Source of the DNA: an uncultured Afifella sp.
Lineage (GTDB): Bacteria; Pseudomonadota; Alphaproteobacteria; Rhizobiales; Afifellaceae
NCBI GenBank assembly: GCA_945787495.1
Contig: CALZIL010000014.1
Coordinates: forward strand, 1 to 40,184
Length of the DNA: 40,184 nt
Direction of reading: 5' to 3'
The notes under the pieces were generated by a model, which had not been told where the DNA came from, did not search any database, and saw only the letters and a list, made by a program, of their open reading frames with translations. Made by a program: the position numbers and the translations under genes. This document shows, one piece after another, positions 23,075 to 32,496 of this stretch (positions within the stretch are counted from its first letter, which is position 1; each line of letters begins with the position of its first letter).

Positions 23075-23223
23075 GCTGCAATTGAGGCGAATAATCTCCC
23101 GCCCAAAACAGGAGTAAATTTTTCGTTTTCGAGATATATGCCAGCCAGTATCTCGATACTAACCTGCATTCGGTGCAGAATGACCGCTTCTGGCACACAA
23201 CGGACATGGCCGGCTCGCCACAT

Positions 23224-23254
23224 GATGTCCGTTCCTGGGGGTGAAGCGGACATC
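23224..23254. repeat. Inverted repeat with ATGTCCGC motif in an intergenic remnant
   Basis: GATGTCCG, 15 bases and CGGACATC form a perfect 8-base inverted repeat inside the 268-bp space between the permease and the ACT-domain gene. Further copies of GGACAT are nearby (23204), and CTGCATTCGGTGCAG is another small palindrome (23164-23178). On the minus strand the right arm reads GATGTCCGCTTCACC, matching the motif at 2421-2435 and 11582-11596. The space looks like a degraded dispersed repeat; no gene is seen. Confidence 0.55.
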
Positions 23255-23342
23255 ACAAATGTGGTTGCCGACTTCCGAGTTTGACCCGGAACGGAAATGG
23301 GCATTGGTGTCAGGTCTTCCGAAGACAGTGCCCTGCCGACCG

Positions 23343-23756
23343 TCAGACGTCCAGCGCCTCGGCAGCCCGCTCGTACTCCTCGGGACGGACGTAGATGATA
23401 TAGCCGTAGCCGCCTCTCCCATCCGCCACCCCGGTGGAGGCGAACACATGCACGTTGGCATCGAGCAACTTCTCGTGGATATGGGCCAGCGCACCAACCT
23501 CGTCGTCTCCCTGCACGACCAGCGCCGGGTGCGGGCCGTCGAGCGGAATATTCGCCTGCTGGGCGGCGTGCTGCATCTTGGCGGTGTCATCGGGGAACAC
23601 GGTGAGCTGCGTGCGCGCGGGGCCGAAGGGAACCGCGGTTATGGCGACGAGATTGACACCTTGCTCCGCCAGTCCGGAGAGCACCTCGTACCCAAGCCCG
23701 GGAGATTCCGTGACCGTGATGTAGAAGTAGTCGATACGGCGAACTGTGAACGCCAT
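23343..23756 (-). CDS. Tandem ACT-domain protein, probable small-molecule sensor
   Basis: A 137-residue soluble protein made of two ACT-like ferredoxin folds. The first runs from about residue 5 (IDYFYITVTESPGLGYEVLSGLAEQGVNLVA pattern, with Gly-Leu-Gly at the ligand loop) to about 65, and the second from about 72 (ALVVQGDDEVGALAHIHEKL) to the end. There is no enzymatic domain and no DNA-binding motif. Stand-alone ACT proteins bind amino acids or similar ligands and regulate a partner. The gene is divergent from ygfK, with 321 bp between the starts, and next to the NCS2 permease, so I infer a role in sensing a purine-pathway intermediate or amino acid. The ATG at 23756 has GGAG just upstream; the longer frame to 23795 is less likely. 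Confidence 0.8.
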   Translation of the reverse strand: MAFTVRRIDYFYITVTESPGLGYEVLSGLAEQGVNLVAITAVPFGPARTQLTVFPDDTAKMQHAAQQANIPLDGPHPALVVQGDDEVGALAHIHEKLLDANVHVFASTGVADGRGGYGYIIYVRPEEYERAAEALDV

Positions 23757-24019
23757 GCTCCATTTCTCCCCTCGCGTGGAGGGCCTTGATTGCACCCAAT
23801 CCCGTGCGCGTCAACGTCCACTTGATGTCGACCAGACCCCGGGATGCGTACCGAGACGTGCCCATGGGAAGCTCCCGGGCGCATACTCGGTTCCATGTTT
23901 TGCCGTGTCTATGACCTGGATCAAAAAGTGGGACGTCGGCCGGCTCGTGAAAGCTTGACTTAGGTGAGTGAGGCTGCCGGCCACCCGGAGCGAGCGCCAT
24001 TATATAGGGATTGCAGCAT

Positions 24020-24037
24020 ATGCGTATATCTACGCAT
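24020..24037. promoter_or_regulatory. Operator-like palindrome upstream of ygfK
   Basis: ATGCGTATATCTACGCAT is an inverted repeat with perfect 7-base arms and a TATC centre, 40 bases upstream of the ygfK start codon in the 321-bp divergent space between the ACT-domain gene and ygfK. A TATATA stretch at 24001 is a possible -10 element. The position just upstream of the GAGGGAGG ribosome-binding site suits a repressor site. I see nothing else recognisable in this space. Confidence 0.5.
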
Positions 24038-24077
24038 CAGGTATTGAAGGTTCAATTCATGAGGGAGGCGGACGATT

Positions 24078-27000
24078 ATGTCTGAGCTGTTCCAACCGAT
24101 CGCTGCGGATCAGTTAGTCGCATGGGTGTTCTCTGAACTGGATACCCGCGATTCCGTTTTTGGTATTCCCCGCCAGCATTTCTACGTTCCCCGTGACGAT
24201 GCGCCGTATCGCACCAGCGCGTATGGCCATCCGCTCGAGACACCGTTCGGACCTGCGGCGGGGCCGCACTCCCAAATGGCGCAGAATATCGTCGCCGCCT
24301 GGCTGTGCGGCGCGCGCTACATTGAACTGAAAACAGTGCAGACGCTCGACGTCCTCGACGTATCGAAGCCTTGTATCGACATGGAGGACGAAGGCTACAA
24401 CGTCGAATGGTCGCAGGAGTTGAAGGTCCATCAGTCCTCCGACGAGTACCTGCGCGCCTGGGTGCTGATACACGCGTTGCACGACAAGCTCGGCTTCCCC
24501 GGCAACTCCCCGGGAATCGTTTTCAATCTCAGCGTCGGCTACAACCTCGACGGAATTCAGCAACCCAACATGCAGTGGTTCCTGGACCAGATGCAGGACA
24601 GTAGCGACTACAAACAGGCCGTTATCGATGAGGTTGCTCGCTTCCATCCCGGGGTCCGGGATGTGGAAATTCCGAATTGCCTCTCTGACAACGTCACGCT
24701 GTCAACGATGCACGGTTGTCCGCCTGGTGAGATTGAGAGCATCAGCAGCTATCTCTTGCGGGAACGTGGCCTGCACACGCTCGTGAAATGCAATCCAACG
24801 CTGCTCGGACCGGAGCGCGTGCGATCGATCCTCAATGACGACCTCAAGTACACGGACGTCGTGGTGCCGGACGCGGCGTTCGGGCACGACCTGAAGTATT
24901 CGGATGCCGTACCCATGATGCGAAATCTGCAGGCAGTCGCGAAGGATTGCGGTCTCGAATTCGGCGTGAAGCTCAGCAATACGCTCGAGGTCGAGAACTC
25001 GCGCGCCGTCTTCGACGCAGCCGAAAAGATGATGTACCTCTCGGGGCGAGCATTGCATCCGATTACCGTCAACCTTGCCCATGAACTCGCCGAAGAATTC
25101 GACGGTGAGCTGCCGATGTCTTTTTCGGCCGGAGCAAACTGTTTCAATGCACCGGCGCTGCTCGCTGCGGGCATGATGACAGTCACGACCTGCTCGGACC
25201 TGCTCAAGACCGGCGGCTACCTGCGTCTGCTGCAATACACGGAAAGTGCCACCGACGCGTTCAAACAACTTGGTTCGCAGAGCATGGATGCGTTCATCCT
25301 CAGTACGGCAGGAACCGACGCTGCTCTTGCGGACGTGAAGTCAGCCGCGAGACTCAACCTGCGCCGTTACGCAGAGCAGACACGCAGCGATGCGAAGTAC
25401 ATCAAAAGTACGTTCGACACAGCGCATACGAAGACATCACGCGAGCTGGAGATGTTCGATTGCATCAAGGCGCCTTGCGTTGATGAGTGCCCGTTGCAGC
25501 AGAAAGTCCCCGGCTACATGAACGCGGTGCGCGATGGTGATTTCGCGGCGGCTCTGGATGTCGTTCGCGAGGACAACCCCCTTCCTTGCGTACTCGGCCG
25601 CGTCTGTGACCATTTGTGTGAGCAGGTCTGTGTCCGGACCCATCTCGACGAGCCGTTAGCAATTCGCGACGTCAAACGATTCATCACCGACCGCGTGCAA
25701 AGACCTGCTGTTGAGCAGCCCGCAACGCGCACCGGCACCGGGGTCGCGATCATTGGTGCCGGCCCCGGCGGCATGGCGGCGGCAATCGAGCTGGCCGCGG
25801 CGGGTATCGATGTGGAAGTATTCGAGCAGCACTCCTACGGTGGCGGCATGGTTGGCGGAGCTGTACCCGAGTACCGGCTGCCGCAGGACGTGTTCGACCG
25901 CGACTTCGAGGTGCTTCGGGACCTTGGCGTGAAAGTCCACTATGGCATGCGGGCGGGGCGCGACTTCAGCCTCTCTGGGCTGCGCCGTGATGGCTTCGAG
26001 CAGATCGTCATCATGGTCGGGGCGCAGATCAGCAAGACGTTGGGCCTTGAGGGCGAAGACTGCGAAGGCGTGATGGATGCGCTGCAGTTGCTGCGGCGCT
26101 CCCGGGAAGGCAATCCGCTTGCGTTCGGCGAACGCGTCGGCGTCATCGGTGCCGGCGATACGGCTATGGACTGCGCGCGTGTCGCTCGACGTCATTCCGA
26201 CGGTGTGGTGAGCCTGATCTACCGCCGCACGATCGACCAGATGCCGGCCGACCGCGAGGAGGTAGAGCACTTACTCGAGGAAGGCATCGAAGTGCTCGAA
26301 CTGAGCAAGCCGCAGCGACTGGTCGTTGCGGATGGCAAGCTCAGGGCACTGATTTGCCGGCGCATGACCTTCAAAGGCAACCGCGATGCCTCGGGCCGCA
26401 AGATTCCGCACGAGGTGGCCGACGCTGACTTCGAGGTGCCGCTGGACACGCTGATCCTCGCAATCAGTCAGCACGCGGTTCTAGATTTCTTCGGTGACGA
26501 GCCGATCGTCCTCAATGACCGCGGCTATATCGCCGTGGACCCGGTAAACTTCGAGACCTCGGTCCCTGGCGTCTATGCCGGTGGCGACGTGGCTAATGAC
26601 GGGCCCGCATCGATCGTCAAGGCGGCGGCGGCGGGCAAGGCCATCGCAAACAGCATCCTGCGGCGCACTTCGTCCACAGCCGAAGCGGTGGCGGCCGCGA
26701 TCGATCCCGCAGCGTTGCAGCTGCGGCGCGGTCACCGCGAATGGCGCGTCCCAGCGCCGCGAACGCCGCTCGATGAGCGCCACGACTTCCGCGAGGTGGT
26801 CCTGACCTACGACGAGCAGCAGGCTCGCAGAGAGGCTGCGCGCTGCCTGGAATGTGATACCTACTGCAGCCTTTGCGTGGGAGTTTGCCCGAACCTAGCG
26901 CTAATGACCTACGAGACCGATCCGGGCAATGGGCCTGTGCGACAGCCGTTCCAGGTTGCGGTACTCGCCGATCTCTGCAACGAGTGCGGCAACTGCACGA

Positions 27001-27311
27001 CCTTCTGCCCAACCGCCGGGGCGCCCTACCGCGATAAGCCCCGACTGTACCTCGACCGCGCTGAATTCGACGTCCAGGAAGACAACGCATTCATGGTGGT
27101 CAAGAGCGGCAACGACTGGGCGATGGACGCACGCTGGCATGGGGTAACGCACCATATCGATCTCGACGGCGAGTACAACGACGCCGAGCCTTACGCGGCG
27201 ATGTACGCGCTCCTGCACGGCCTGCGTGACTCCCTGCCGTTCCTGCCCGCGGCCCAACCCGGCGCTCCGGCCGCCGAAGTCAGGGTAAGACACCCGGGAT
27301 ATAGGGATTAG
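24078..27311 (+). CDS. ygfK: YgfK-type iron-sulfur flavoprotein reductase of purine catabolism
   Basis: A 1077-residue cytoplasmic multi-domain oxidoreductase, close to the E. coli YgfK length. The N-terminal dihydroorotate dehydrogenase-like barrel (about 1-440) includes TPFGPAAGPHSQM and ELKTVQTLDV. Next is a GltD-like cysteine module at about 460-535 (CIKAPCVDECP; CVLGRVCDHLCEQVC). An FAD Rossmann motif IIGAGPGGMAAAIELA lies near 555 and an NADPH motif VIGAGDTAMDCARVARR near 690. The C-terminus has two 4Fe-4S sites, CLECDTYCSLCVGVCP (about 921) and CNECGNCTTFCP (about 967). Such proteins pass electrons from NAD(P)H to an unproven substrate; YgfK belongs to the reported bacterial uric-acid degradation gene set and has also been annotated as a selenate reductase subunit. 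It heads an operon with ssnA, ygfM and xdhD and starts 9 bases after GAGGGAGG. Confidence 0.92.
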   Translation: MSELFQPIAADQLVAWVFSELDTRDSVFGIPRQHFYVPRDDAPYRTSAYGHPLETPFGPAAGPHSQMAQNIVAAWLCGARYIELKTVQTLDVLDVSKPCIDMEDEGYNVEWSQELKVHQSSDEYLRAWVLIHALHDKLGFPGNSPGIVFNLSVGYNLDGIQQPNMQWFLDQMQDSSDYKQAVIDEVARFHPGVRDVEIPNCLSDNVTLSTMHGCPPGEIESISSYLLRERGLHTLVKCNPTLLGPERVRSILNDDLKYTDVVVPDAAFGHDLKYSDAVPMMRNLQAVAKDCGLEFGVKLSNTLEVENSRAVFDAAEKMMYLSGRALHPITVNLAHELAEEFDGELPMSFSAGANCFNAPALLAAGMMTVTTCSDLLKTGGYLRLLQYTESATDAFKQLGSQSMDAFILSTAGTDAALADVKSAARLNLRRYAEQTRSDAKYIKSTFDTAHTKTSRELEMFDCIKAPCVDECPLQQKVPGYMNAVRDGDFAAALDVVREDNPLPCVLGRVCDHLCEQVCVRTHLDEPLAIRDVKRFITDRVQRPAVEQPATRTGTGVAIIGAGPGGMAAAIELAAAGIDVEVFEQHSYGGGMVGGAVPEYRLPQDVFDRDFEVLRDLGVKVHYGMRAGRDFSLSGLRRDGFEQIVIMVGAQISKTLGLEGEDCEGVMDALQLLRRSREGNPLAFGERVGVIGAGDTAMDCARVARRHSDGVVSLIYRRTIDQMPADREEVEHLLEEGIEVLELSKPQRLVVADGKLRALICRRMTFKGNRDASGRKIPHEVADADFEVPLDTLILAISQHAVLDFFGDEPIVLNDRGYIAVDPVNFETSVPGVYAGGDVANDGPASIVKAAAAGKAIANSILRRTSSTAEAVAAAIDPAALQLRRGHREWRVPAPRTPLDERHDFREVVLTYDEQQARREAARCLECDTYCSLCVGVCPNLALMTYETDPGNGPVRQPFQVAVLADLCNECGNCTTFCPTAGAPYRDKPRLYLDRAEFDVQEDNAFMVVKSGNDWAMDARWHGVTHHIDLDGEYNDAEPYAAMYALLHGLRDSLPFLPAAQPGAPAAEVRVRHPGYRD

Positions 27312-27367
27312 CCACGACCGATCCGGGCCCTTCGCGGGGTTATTTTCAATAAAAAGAGACTGTTACG

Positions 27368-28684
27368 ATGAGTTCCTTGCTGATCACCAACGGGCGCCTG
27401 GTCACCCTCGATGAGGACAATCGCTTCATCGACGGCGGCAGCGTGTACATCGACGGTAACCGGATCGTCGCTGTCGGTGAGATCGCCCCCGGGACCTACG
27501 CCGCCGACTGCAGCATCGACGCCGGCGGCCGGCTGGTGATGCCGGGACTGATCAATGCCCACCATCACCTGTATTCGACGTTCGCCCGGGGCTTTACGCC
27601 ACCCGGACCGCCGGCACGCGATTTCGATGAGAATCTGAAGAACTTGTGGTGGAAGCTCGACAGGGCGCTCGAGTCCGAGGACGTCTACTACTCAGCATTA
27701 CTCGCCCTCATGGAGGCGGCCCGCGCCGGATGCACGACGATTATCGATCATCACGCTTCTCCGTCCTGTTGGGACGGCAGCCTGGATCAAGTGGAGCGTG
27801 CATTCAGGGACGTCGGGCTGAGCGGCTGCCTCTGCTACGAAGTCTCGGATCGCAACGCGGCAGGCGAAGGCATCGAGGAGAATGAGCGCTACATCCGCAA
27901 ATGCCGCGAATCCGACGACGAGCAGATGGCCGCCCTGTTCGGCATGCATGCGTCAATGACGCTGGGTGCGAAGACGCTCGAACGCTGCGCCGCCGCCGGC
28001 CAGGACACCGGCTTCCACGTACATGCGGCTGAAGACCAGATCGACGTCCGCATAACGGCAGACCGTGACCGGCGGGGCATCATGGATCGCTACCTCGAGT
28101 ACGGCATTGCAGGCCCCAGCACGATCTTCGTGCACGGCACTCATCTCGAACCCCGTGAGATGGATCTGCTAAATTCCACCGATTCGATGCTCGTGAGCAA
28201 CCCCGAGTCCAACATGAACAACGGGTTACGCGTCTCACCGATTCTCGAGTTTCTAAAACACGGCGTGACCGTGGGCGTCGGTACTGACGGAATGTCCTCG
28301 CATCTCATTTCTCAGGCCCGGTCCATGTACCTGCATCAACGCACCGATCACCGCGACCCGACCCTGGCCTTCGCCGAGGCCTGCGAGATTCTCTTGCACA
28401 ACAACCGCGACATCTGCAATCGCCTGTTCACGGAACCGCGCGGGGCGCTTGTGCCGGGACACCTGGCTGACGTTGTAATCCACGACTACGTGCCGTTCAC
28501 GCCGCTCGCCGCGAACACGTTTTACGGACACCTGCTGTTCGGGCTGAGTTTCAGCCGTGTGCAGACGACGATCGCGAGAGGTGTGGTCGTCGTCGATGGC
28601 GGACATCTGCCGCATCTCGACGAAAACAGGACGCGTGCCCACTGCAGCGAACGTGCGGCCGCGATCTGGACGAGGATTGACTAA
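27368..28684 (+). CDS. ssnA: SsnA-type amidohydrolase/purine-like deaminase
   Basis: A 438-residue metal-dependent amidohydrolase of the ATZ/TRZ-guanine deaminase group. Metal ligands are visible: His pair in NAHHHLYS (after about residue 60), His in FHVHAAED, His in FVHGTHL and Asp in VGTDGMSS. The small N- and C-terminal beta-sandwich is present (LVTLDEDNRFI; GHLADVVIHDYVPF). E. coli SsnA (442 residues) has the same length and the same neighbours. Family members deaminate or hydrolyse cyclic amidines such as 8-oxoguanine, and in the uric-acid cluster SsnA is thought to open or deaminate a ring intermediate; the exact reaction is unproven. It follows ygfK by 56 bp and precedes ygfM by 5 bp on the same strand. 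The ribosome-binding site (AAGAGA) is weak. Confidence 0.92.
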   Translation: MSSLLITNGRLVTLDEDNRFIDGGSVYIDGNRIVAVGEIAPGTYAADCSIDAGGRLVMPGLINAHHHLYSTFARGFTPPGPPARDFDENLKNLWWKLDRALESEDVYYSALLALMEAARAGCTTIIDHHASPSCWDGSLDQVERAFRDVGLSGCLCYEVSDRNAAGEGIEENERYIRKCRESDDEQMAALFGMHASMTLGAKTLERCAAAGQDTGFHVHAAEDQIDVRITADRDRRGIMDRYLEYGIAGPSTIFVHGTHLEPREMDLLNSTDSMLVSNPESNMNNGLRVSPILEFLKHGVTVGVGTDGMSSHLISQARSMYLHQRTDHRDPTLAFAEACEILLHNNRDICNRLFTEPRGALVPGHLADVVIHDYVPFTPLAANTFYGHLLFGLSFSRVQTTIARGVVVVDGGHLPHLDENRTRAHCSERAAAIWTRID

Positions 28685-28689
28685 ACACA

Positions 28690-29592
28690 ATGGCCAACGC
28701 ATCGCCAAATCGCTGGGATCGCTACTACACGCCCGCAACTGTGGCAGAAGCCATCGAGTTGCTGCAGCAATATGACGGCCAGGCGCGCGTGGTCGGCGGC
28801 GGTACTGACCTGCTCGTCGAAACGCGACGCGGTTTACACAGGCCCGCGCAGGCCATGGTGGATGTCACGAACATCGGTGGCCTGGACACGATTACGTCGG
28901 ATGACGGCCACATCGTGATGGGCTGCGGTGTAACCCACAGCCAGATCGTCACGAATGCTCTGATCATCGAGCGCGGCAGTTGCCTCGCGGAAAGCTGCAG
29001 CGTTATCGGTGGGCCACAAGTGCGCAACGTCGGGACACTTGCTGGCAACGTTGCGCATGCATTGCCCGCCGGCGACGGCACTATCGGCCTGCTGGCTCTC
29101 GGCGGTGAAATCGAGGTCGCCGGCGAAGGCGGCTCTCACTGGATGCCACTGCAGGAATCGTTCAAGGGGCCTGGTAAGAGTTTCATCGATCGTCACCGGC
29201 AAATTTTGACGCGCTTGCGTTTCACGCCCACTGCCGAACGTGAGGGATCGGCGCACCACCGTGTCATGCGGCCACAAGGCCTTTGTCTGCCGATCATTTC
29301 GATGGGGGTGCGAGTGAAACTCGATGACGACGACACGATCTCCGCCGTACGCATCAGCATGGGTCCGGTCGGACCCGTGCCGTATCTCGCCGAAACCGCG
29401 ATGGATGTACTGGTCGGCGGCCCGGCAACGCCTGAACAGTTCCGGCAAGCCGCAGAGGTCGCTCTGAACAGCGTTTCGCTCCGCGCGAGCAAATACCGTG
29501 CAAGCCATGAGTACCGCGAGCAGATGGTCCGTACGTTCTTGCCCATGATCCTGAACCGTGCCGTGGAGCGGGCGCAGGGGACCGGGTTATGA
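28690..29592 (+). CDS. ygfM: FAD-binding subunit of a xanthine-dehydrogenase-family enzyme
   Basis: A 300-residue FAD subunit of a molybdenum hydroxylase. FAD-binding motifs are VVGGGTDLLVETRRG (about 36-50) and VRNVGTLAGNVAHALPAGDG (about 112-131), with MGCGVTHSQI between. The C-terminal CO-dehydrogenase flavoprotein domain follows (SVSLRASKYRASHEYREQMV). It accepts electrons from the 2Fe-2S clusters of the partner subunit and passes them to NAD or another acceptor. Its last bases overlap the start of the molybdenum subunit gene in an ATGA overlap (29589-29592), so the two are coupled. The order ssnA-ygfM-xdhD equals that of E. coli, which supports the name. Confidence 0.9.
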   Translation: MANASPNRWDRYYTPATVAEAIELLQQYDGQARVVGGGTDLLVETRRGLHRPAQAMVDVTNIGGLDTITSDDGHIVMGCGVTHSQIVTNALIIERGSCLAESCSVIGGPQVRNVGTLAGNVAHALPAGDGTIGLLALGGEIEVAGEGGSHWMPLQESFKGPGKSFIDRHRQILTRLRFTPTAEREGSAHHRVMRPQGLCLPIISMGVRVKLDDDDTISAVRISMGPVGPVPYLAETAMDVLVGGPATPEQFRQAAEVALNSVSLRASKYRASHEYREQMVRTFLPMILNRAVERAQGTGL

Positions 29593-32366
29593 GCATGTTG
29601 CATTTGATCCTGAACGGCAGACCGGTCGATATTGACGTACCCGAGTCCCGTTACCTTTCGGAAGTACTGCGTAATGACCTCGGACTGACCGGCACGAAGA
29701 TCGGCTGCAACGAGGCTGAGTGCGGCATCTGCACGGTACTTGTCAATGGCACGCCCATAGAGAGTTGTGTGTTCCCCGCGTTCAAGGCGCAGGGCGCAAC
29801 GGTGGAGACGATCGAAAGTCTTTCGCAGGATGGCGAATTGCATCCGCTGCAGCAGGCGTTTCTCGATCATGGCGCGGTTCAATGCGGCATTTGCACACCC
29901 GGCGTGATTATGACCGCCAAAGCGTTGCTGGACGAGAAAGGTGCATCGCTGACGGATGACGAGATCAGCGTTGCGTTAAAAGACACCTATTGCCGCTGCA
30001 CCGGATACCAGAGCGTGATCCGTGCCATCCGGCAGGCGGCCGGCCAGAACGTTGCGCCGCTCCTTCCCAACATTCAGCCCGCCGGCGATTCAATCGGACG
30101 GCCGCATCCGAACCCGCAGTCGCGAGCGAAAATCATGGGCCGTGCCCGCTATACCGATGACTACCGCTTCCCGGGAATGCTTTATGCGCGAACGAAACGT
30201 GCCGGCGTACCGCATGCCCGCATTCGTTCGATCAATACTGCGGCGGCACGCAATCTGCCAGGCGTGCGAGCCGTGCTGACTCACGAGGACGTTCCCGGTC
30301 ACAACCGGCATGGACTCGTGATCGACGACTGGCCCGTGCTCTGCGACGACAAGGTCCGCTATGCCGGCGATGCAGTTGCAATCGTCGCTGCCGACTCGGA
30401 CGAAGTCGCAGCCGCGGCTCTCGAGCGGATCAGAGTCGAATACGACGAATTGCCCGTGGTGAGCGACGCAATAGCAGCCACCAAGCCGGATGCACCGCTC
30501 GTTCACGAGGGCCGTGACAACGGCAACCTGCTCAGGCACATCAAGGTAGACAAAGGCGATATCGAGGCCGGCTTCGCCGCGGCTGATGCCATTGTCGACC
30601 AGACTTATCGCACCCCCGCCACCGAACATCTGTTCCTCGAACCGGAGTGTTCGATCGCTGTGCCCGGCGGTTACAACCCCGAAGACTTCGGCGGAACCTT
30701 GGATCGCAATGCGGCACGTGGCGAAACGGCGACACACGACAAAACAACGATCTATGTCGGTAGCCAGATCCCGTATCAGGATCGCGGCCAGACGGCGGCG
30801 GCGCTCGGCGTCGAACCCGATGCCGTAAGAGTTGTCGCAACGCTCACCGGCGGCGGTTTCGGCGGCAAGGAAGATATTACAGGACAAATCCATACCGCGC
30901 TGCTCGCCGAAAAAACGCAGCGCCCCGTCAAGATGTTGTATTCACGACAGGAAAGCCTGCTCGTGCATCCCAAACGGCATGCGACGGTCATTCGCATACG
31001 CACGGGGGCAAAGAGCGACGGCACGCTCACCGCCGTCGAAGCAACGCTGTACGGCGATGCCGGGGCTTATGCCAGTCTCAGCGAGAAAGTCCTGACGCGC
31101 GCGACCACACATGCCGCCGGTCCTTATGACGTTCCCAACGTCAAGGTCGATTGTTTCGCCATATACACCAACAATGCGCCTAGCGGCGCGTTCCGTGGCT
31201 TCGGCGTGACACAGAGCTGCTTCGCCGTCGAGAGCAACATGGATATGCTCGCCGAGAAGCTGGGTCTCGATGCGGCAGAGATCCGCCGCGTCAACGCACT
31301 GGATATAGGCCGGGCGACCTCCACGGGGCAGGTGCTGCGTGAGAGCGCCGGCCTGAACGAGTGTATCGACATGGTCGACGTCGGCATGCGCGGCAAGGAC
31401 TTTCACTGGACCTGGGAGGAAGGCAACAGCCGTTTCGCCTGGGGCCTCGCCGTGGCGTACAAGAACACCGGCCTCGGCGGCGGCGCGCCGGACAGGGCCG
31501 GAGCCGAAGTCGAAGTCTGGCGTGACGGTAATGACTCAATCCGGGCGGAAGTCCGCACGTCGTCAGCCGAGATGGGCCAGGGCTTGCCCGCCGTACTCGC
31601 CGCCTGTGTCGCGGAGGAACTCGGGATTCCGATGGACAACGTCGACGTGCTGCTCGGCGACACTGACTACTGTCCCGACGGCGGGCCGACGACGGCCAGC
31701 CGGCAAACGTTTGTCAGTGGCAACGCGGCACGGCTCGCGGCGCGCAAGGCCGCAAAAAAACTCGCGAACGCCAGCTCCGCGCAGAGCGTTCGGGCCCGGT
31801 ACGATTATGACGCGCCACAGACACGAGCGCTTGGGACTGGTGGCGACATGCACTTCGCTTTCAGCTTCTGCGCCCAGGCTGCGCTGGTCGAGATCGACAT
31901 GGACACGGGCGAGGTTCATGTCCGCAAGGTCATCGCGGCACACGATGTCGGCCGCACCATTAACCCTTTGACGCTACAGGGACAAATCGAGGGCGGCATC
32001 GTCATGTGCATTGGCTACACGTTGACGGAACATTACATCCAGGAGCAGGGCAAACCCTGGACCGACGTGATGGCGAGATACAAGATGCCCAGCATCACAC
32101 ATACGCCCGCAATTACATCGCACATCGTAGAGCACCCCACTTCGGGCGGCCCGTATGGGGCAAAGGGTGTGGGCGAACTGCCGAGCATTCCGACGAGCGC
32201 GGCAATATGCAATGCGATTTACCGCGCCACGGGTGTACGCGTGCGCAGTCTGCCCGTCGATCAGGACGAGTTGCTGCGGGCGATACGCACCGGGGCTGAC
32301 GAAATCGAACTGGCATGGGGCGACCTGGAGCCGATACCGACTATCGCTCTTGGATGCGAGCGGTGA
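29589..32366 (+). CDS. xdhD: Molybdenum-containing purine hydroxylase subunit with N-terminal 2Fe-2S domain
   Basis: A 925-residue fusion of a ferredoxin domain and a molybdopterin-binding domain, as in E. coli XdhD (956 residues). The first 2Fe-2S cluster uses CNEAECGIC and a later Cys (about 39-60). The second uses CGIC near 98 and CRC near 134. The molybdenum half begins near residue 170 (GRARYTDDY) with LTGGGFGGKEDI, SGAFRGFGVTQ and the probable catalytic Glu in KGVGELPS (about 862). Such enzymes hydroxylate purines or related heterocycles with electrons leaving through the FAD subunit, here YgfM. The natural substrate of XdhD is not established; hypoxanthine and urate-derived compounds have been suggested. 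Maturation genes for the molybdenum cofactor are not in the window. It is the last gene of the operon, followed by a 130-bp convergent gap without a clear terminator. Confidence 0.92.
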   Translation: MSMLHLILNGRPVDIDVPESRYLSEVLRNDLGLTGTKIGCNEAECGICTVLVNGTPIESCVFPAFKAQGATVETIESLSQDGELHPLQQAFLDHGAVQCGICTPGVIMTAKALLDEKGASLTDDEISVALKDTYCRCTGYQSVIRAIRQAAGQNVAPLLPNIQPAGDSIGRPHPNPQSRAKIMGRARYTDDYRFPGMLYARTKRAGVPHARIRSINTAAARNLPGVRAVLTHEDVPGHNRHGLVIDDWPVLCDDKVRYAGDAVAIVAADSDEVAAAALERIRVEYDELPVVSDAIAATKPDAPLVHEGRDNGNLLRHIKVDKGDIEAGFAAADAIVDQTYRTPATEHLFLEPECSIAVPGGYNPEDFGGTLDRNAARGETATHDKTTIYVGSQIPYQDRGQTAAALGVEPDAVRVVATLTGGGFGGKEDITGQIHTALLAEKTQRPVKMLYSRQESLLVHPKRHATVIRIRTGAKSDGTLTAVEATLYGDAGAYASLSEKVLTRATTHAAGPYDVPNVKVDCFAIYTNNAPSGAFRGFGVTQSCFAVESNMDMLAEKLGLDAAEIRRVNALDIGRATSTGQVLRESAGLNECIDMVDVGMRGKDFHWTWEEGNSRFAWGLAVAYKNTGLGGGAPDRAGAEVEVWRDGNDSIRAEVRTSSAEMGQGLPAVLAACVAEELGIPMDNVDVLLGDTDYCPDGGPTTASRQTFVSGNAARLAARKAAKKLANASSAQSVRARYDYDAPQTRALGTGGDMHFAFSFCAQAALVEIDMDTGEVHVRKVIAAHDVGRTINPLTLQGQIEGGIVMCIGYTLTEHYIQEQGKPWTDVMARYKMPSITHTPAITSHIVEHPTSGGPYGAKGVGELPSIPTSAAICNAIYRATGVRVRSLPVDQDELLRAIRTGADEIELAWGDLEPIPTIALGCER

Positions 32367-32496
32367 ACCTGGTACCTGAAATCCGCGAGGATGTTCTGAA
32401 AAAGAGCATCGCGCGGCCGCCGTCCTGATCAGACCGAGTAGGTTGCCGCACAGGAGCCATCGTAGTCGCTGATGCGGACCGCACCAGGCCGACCCA

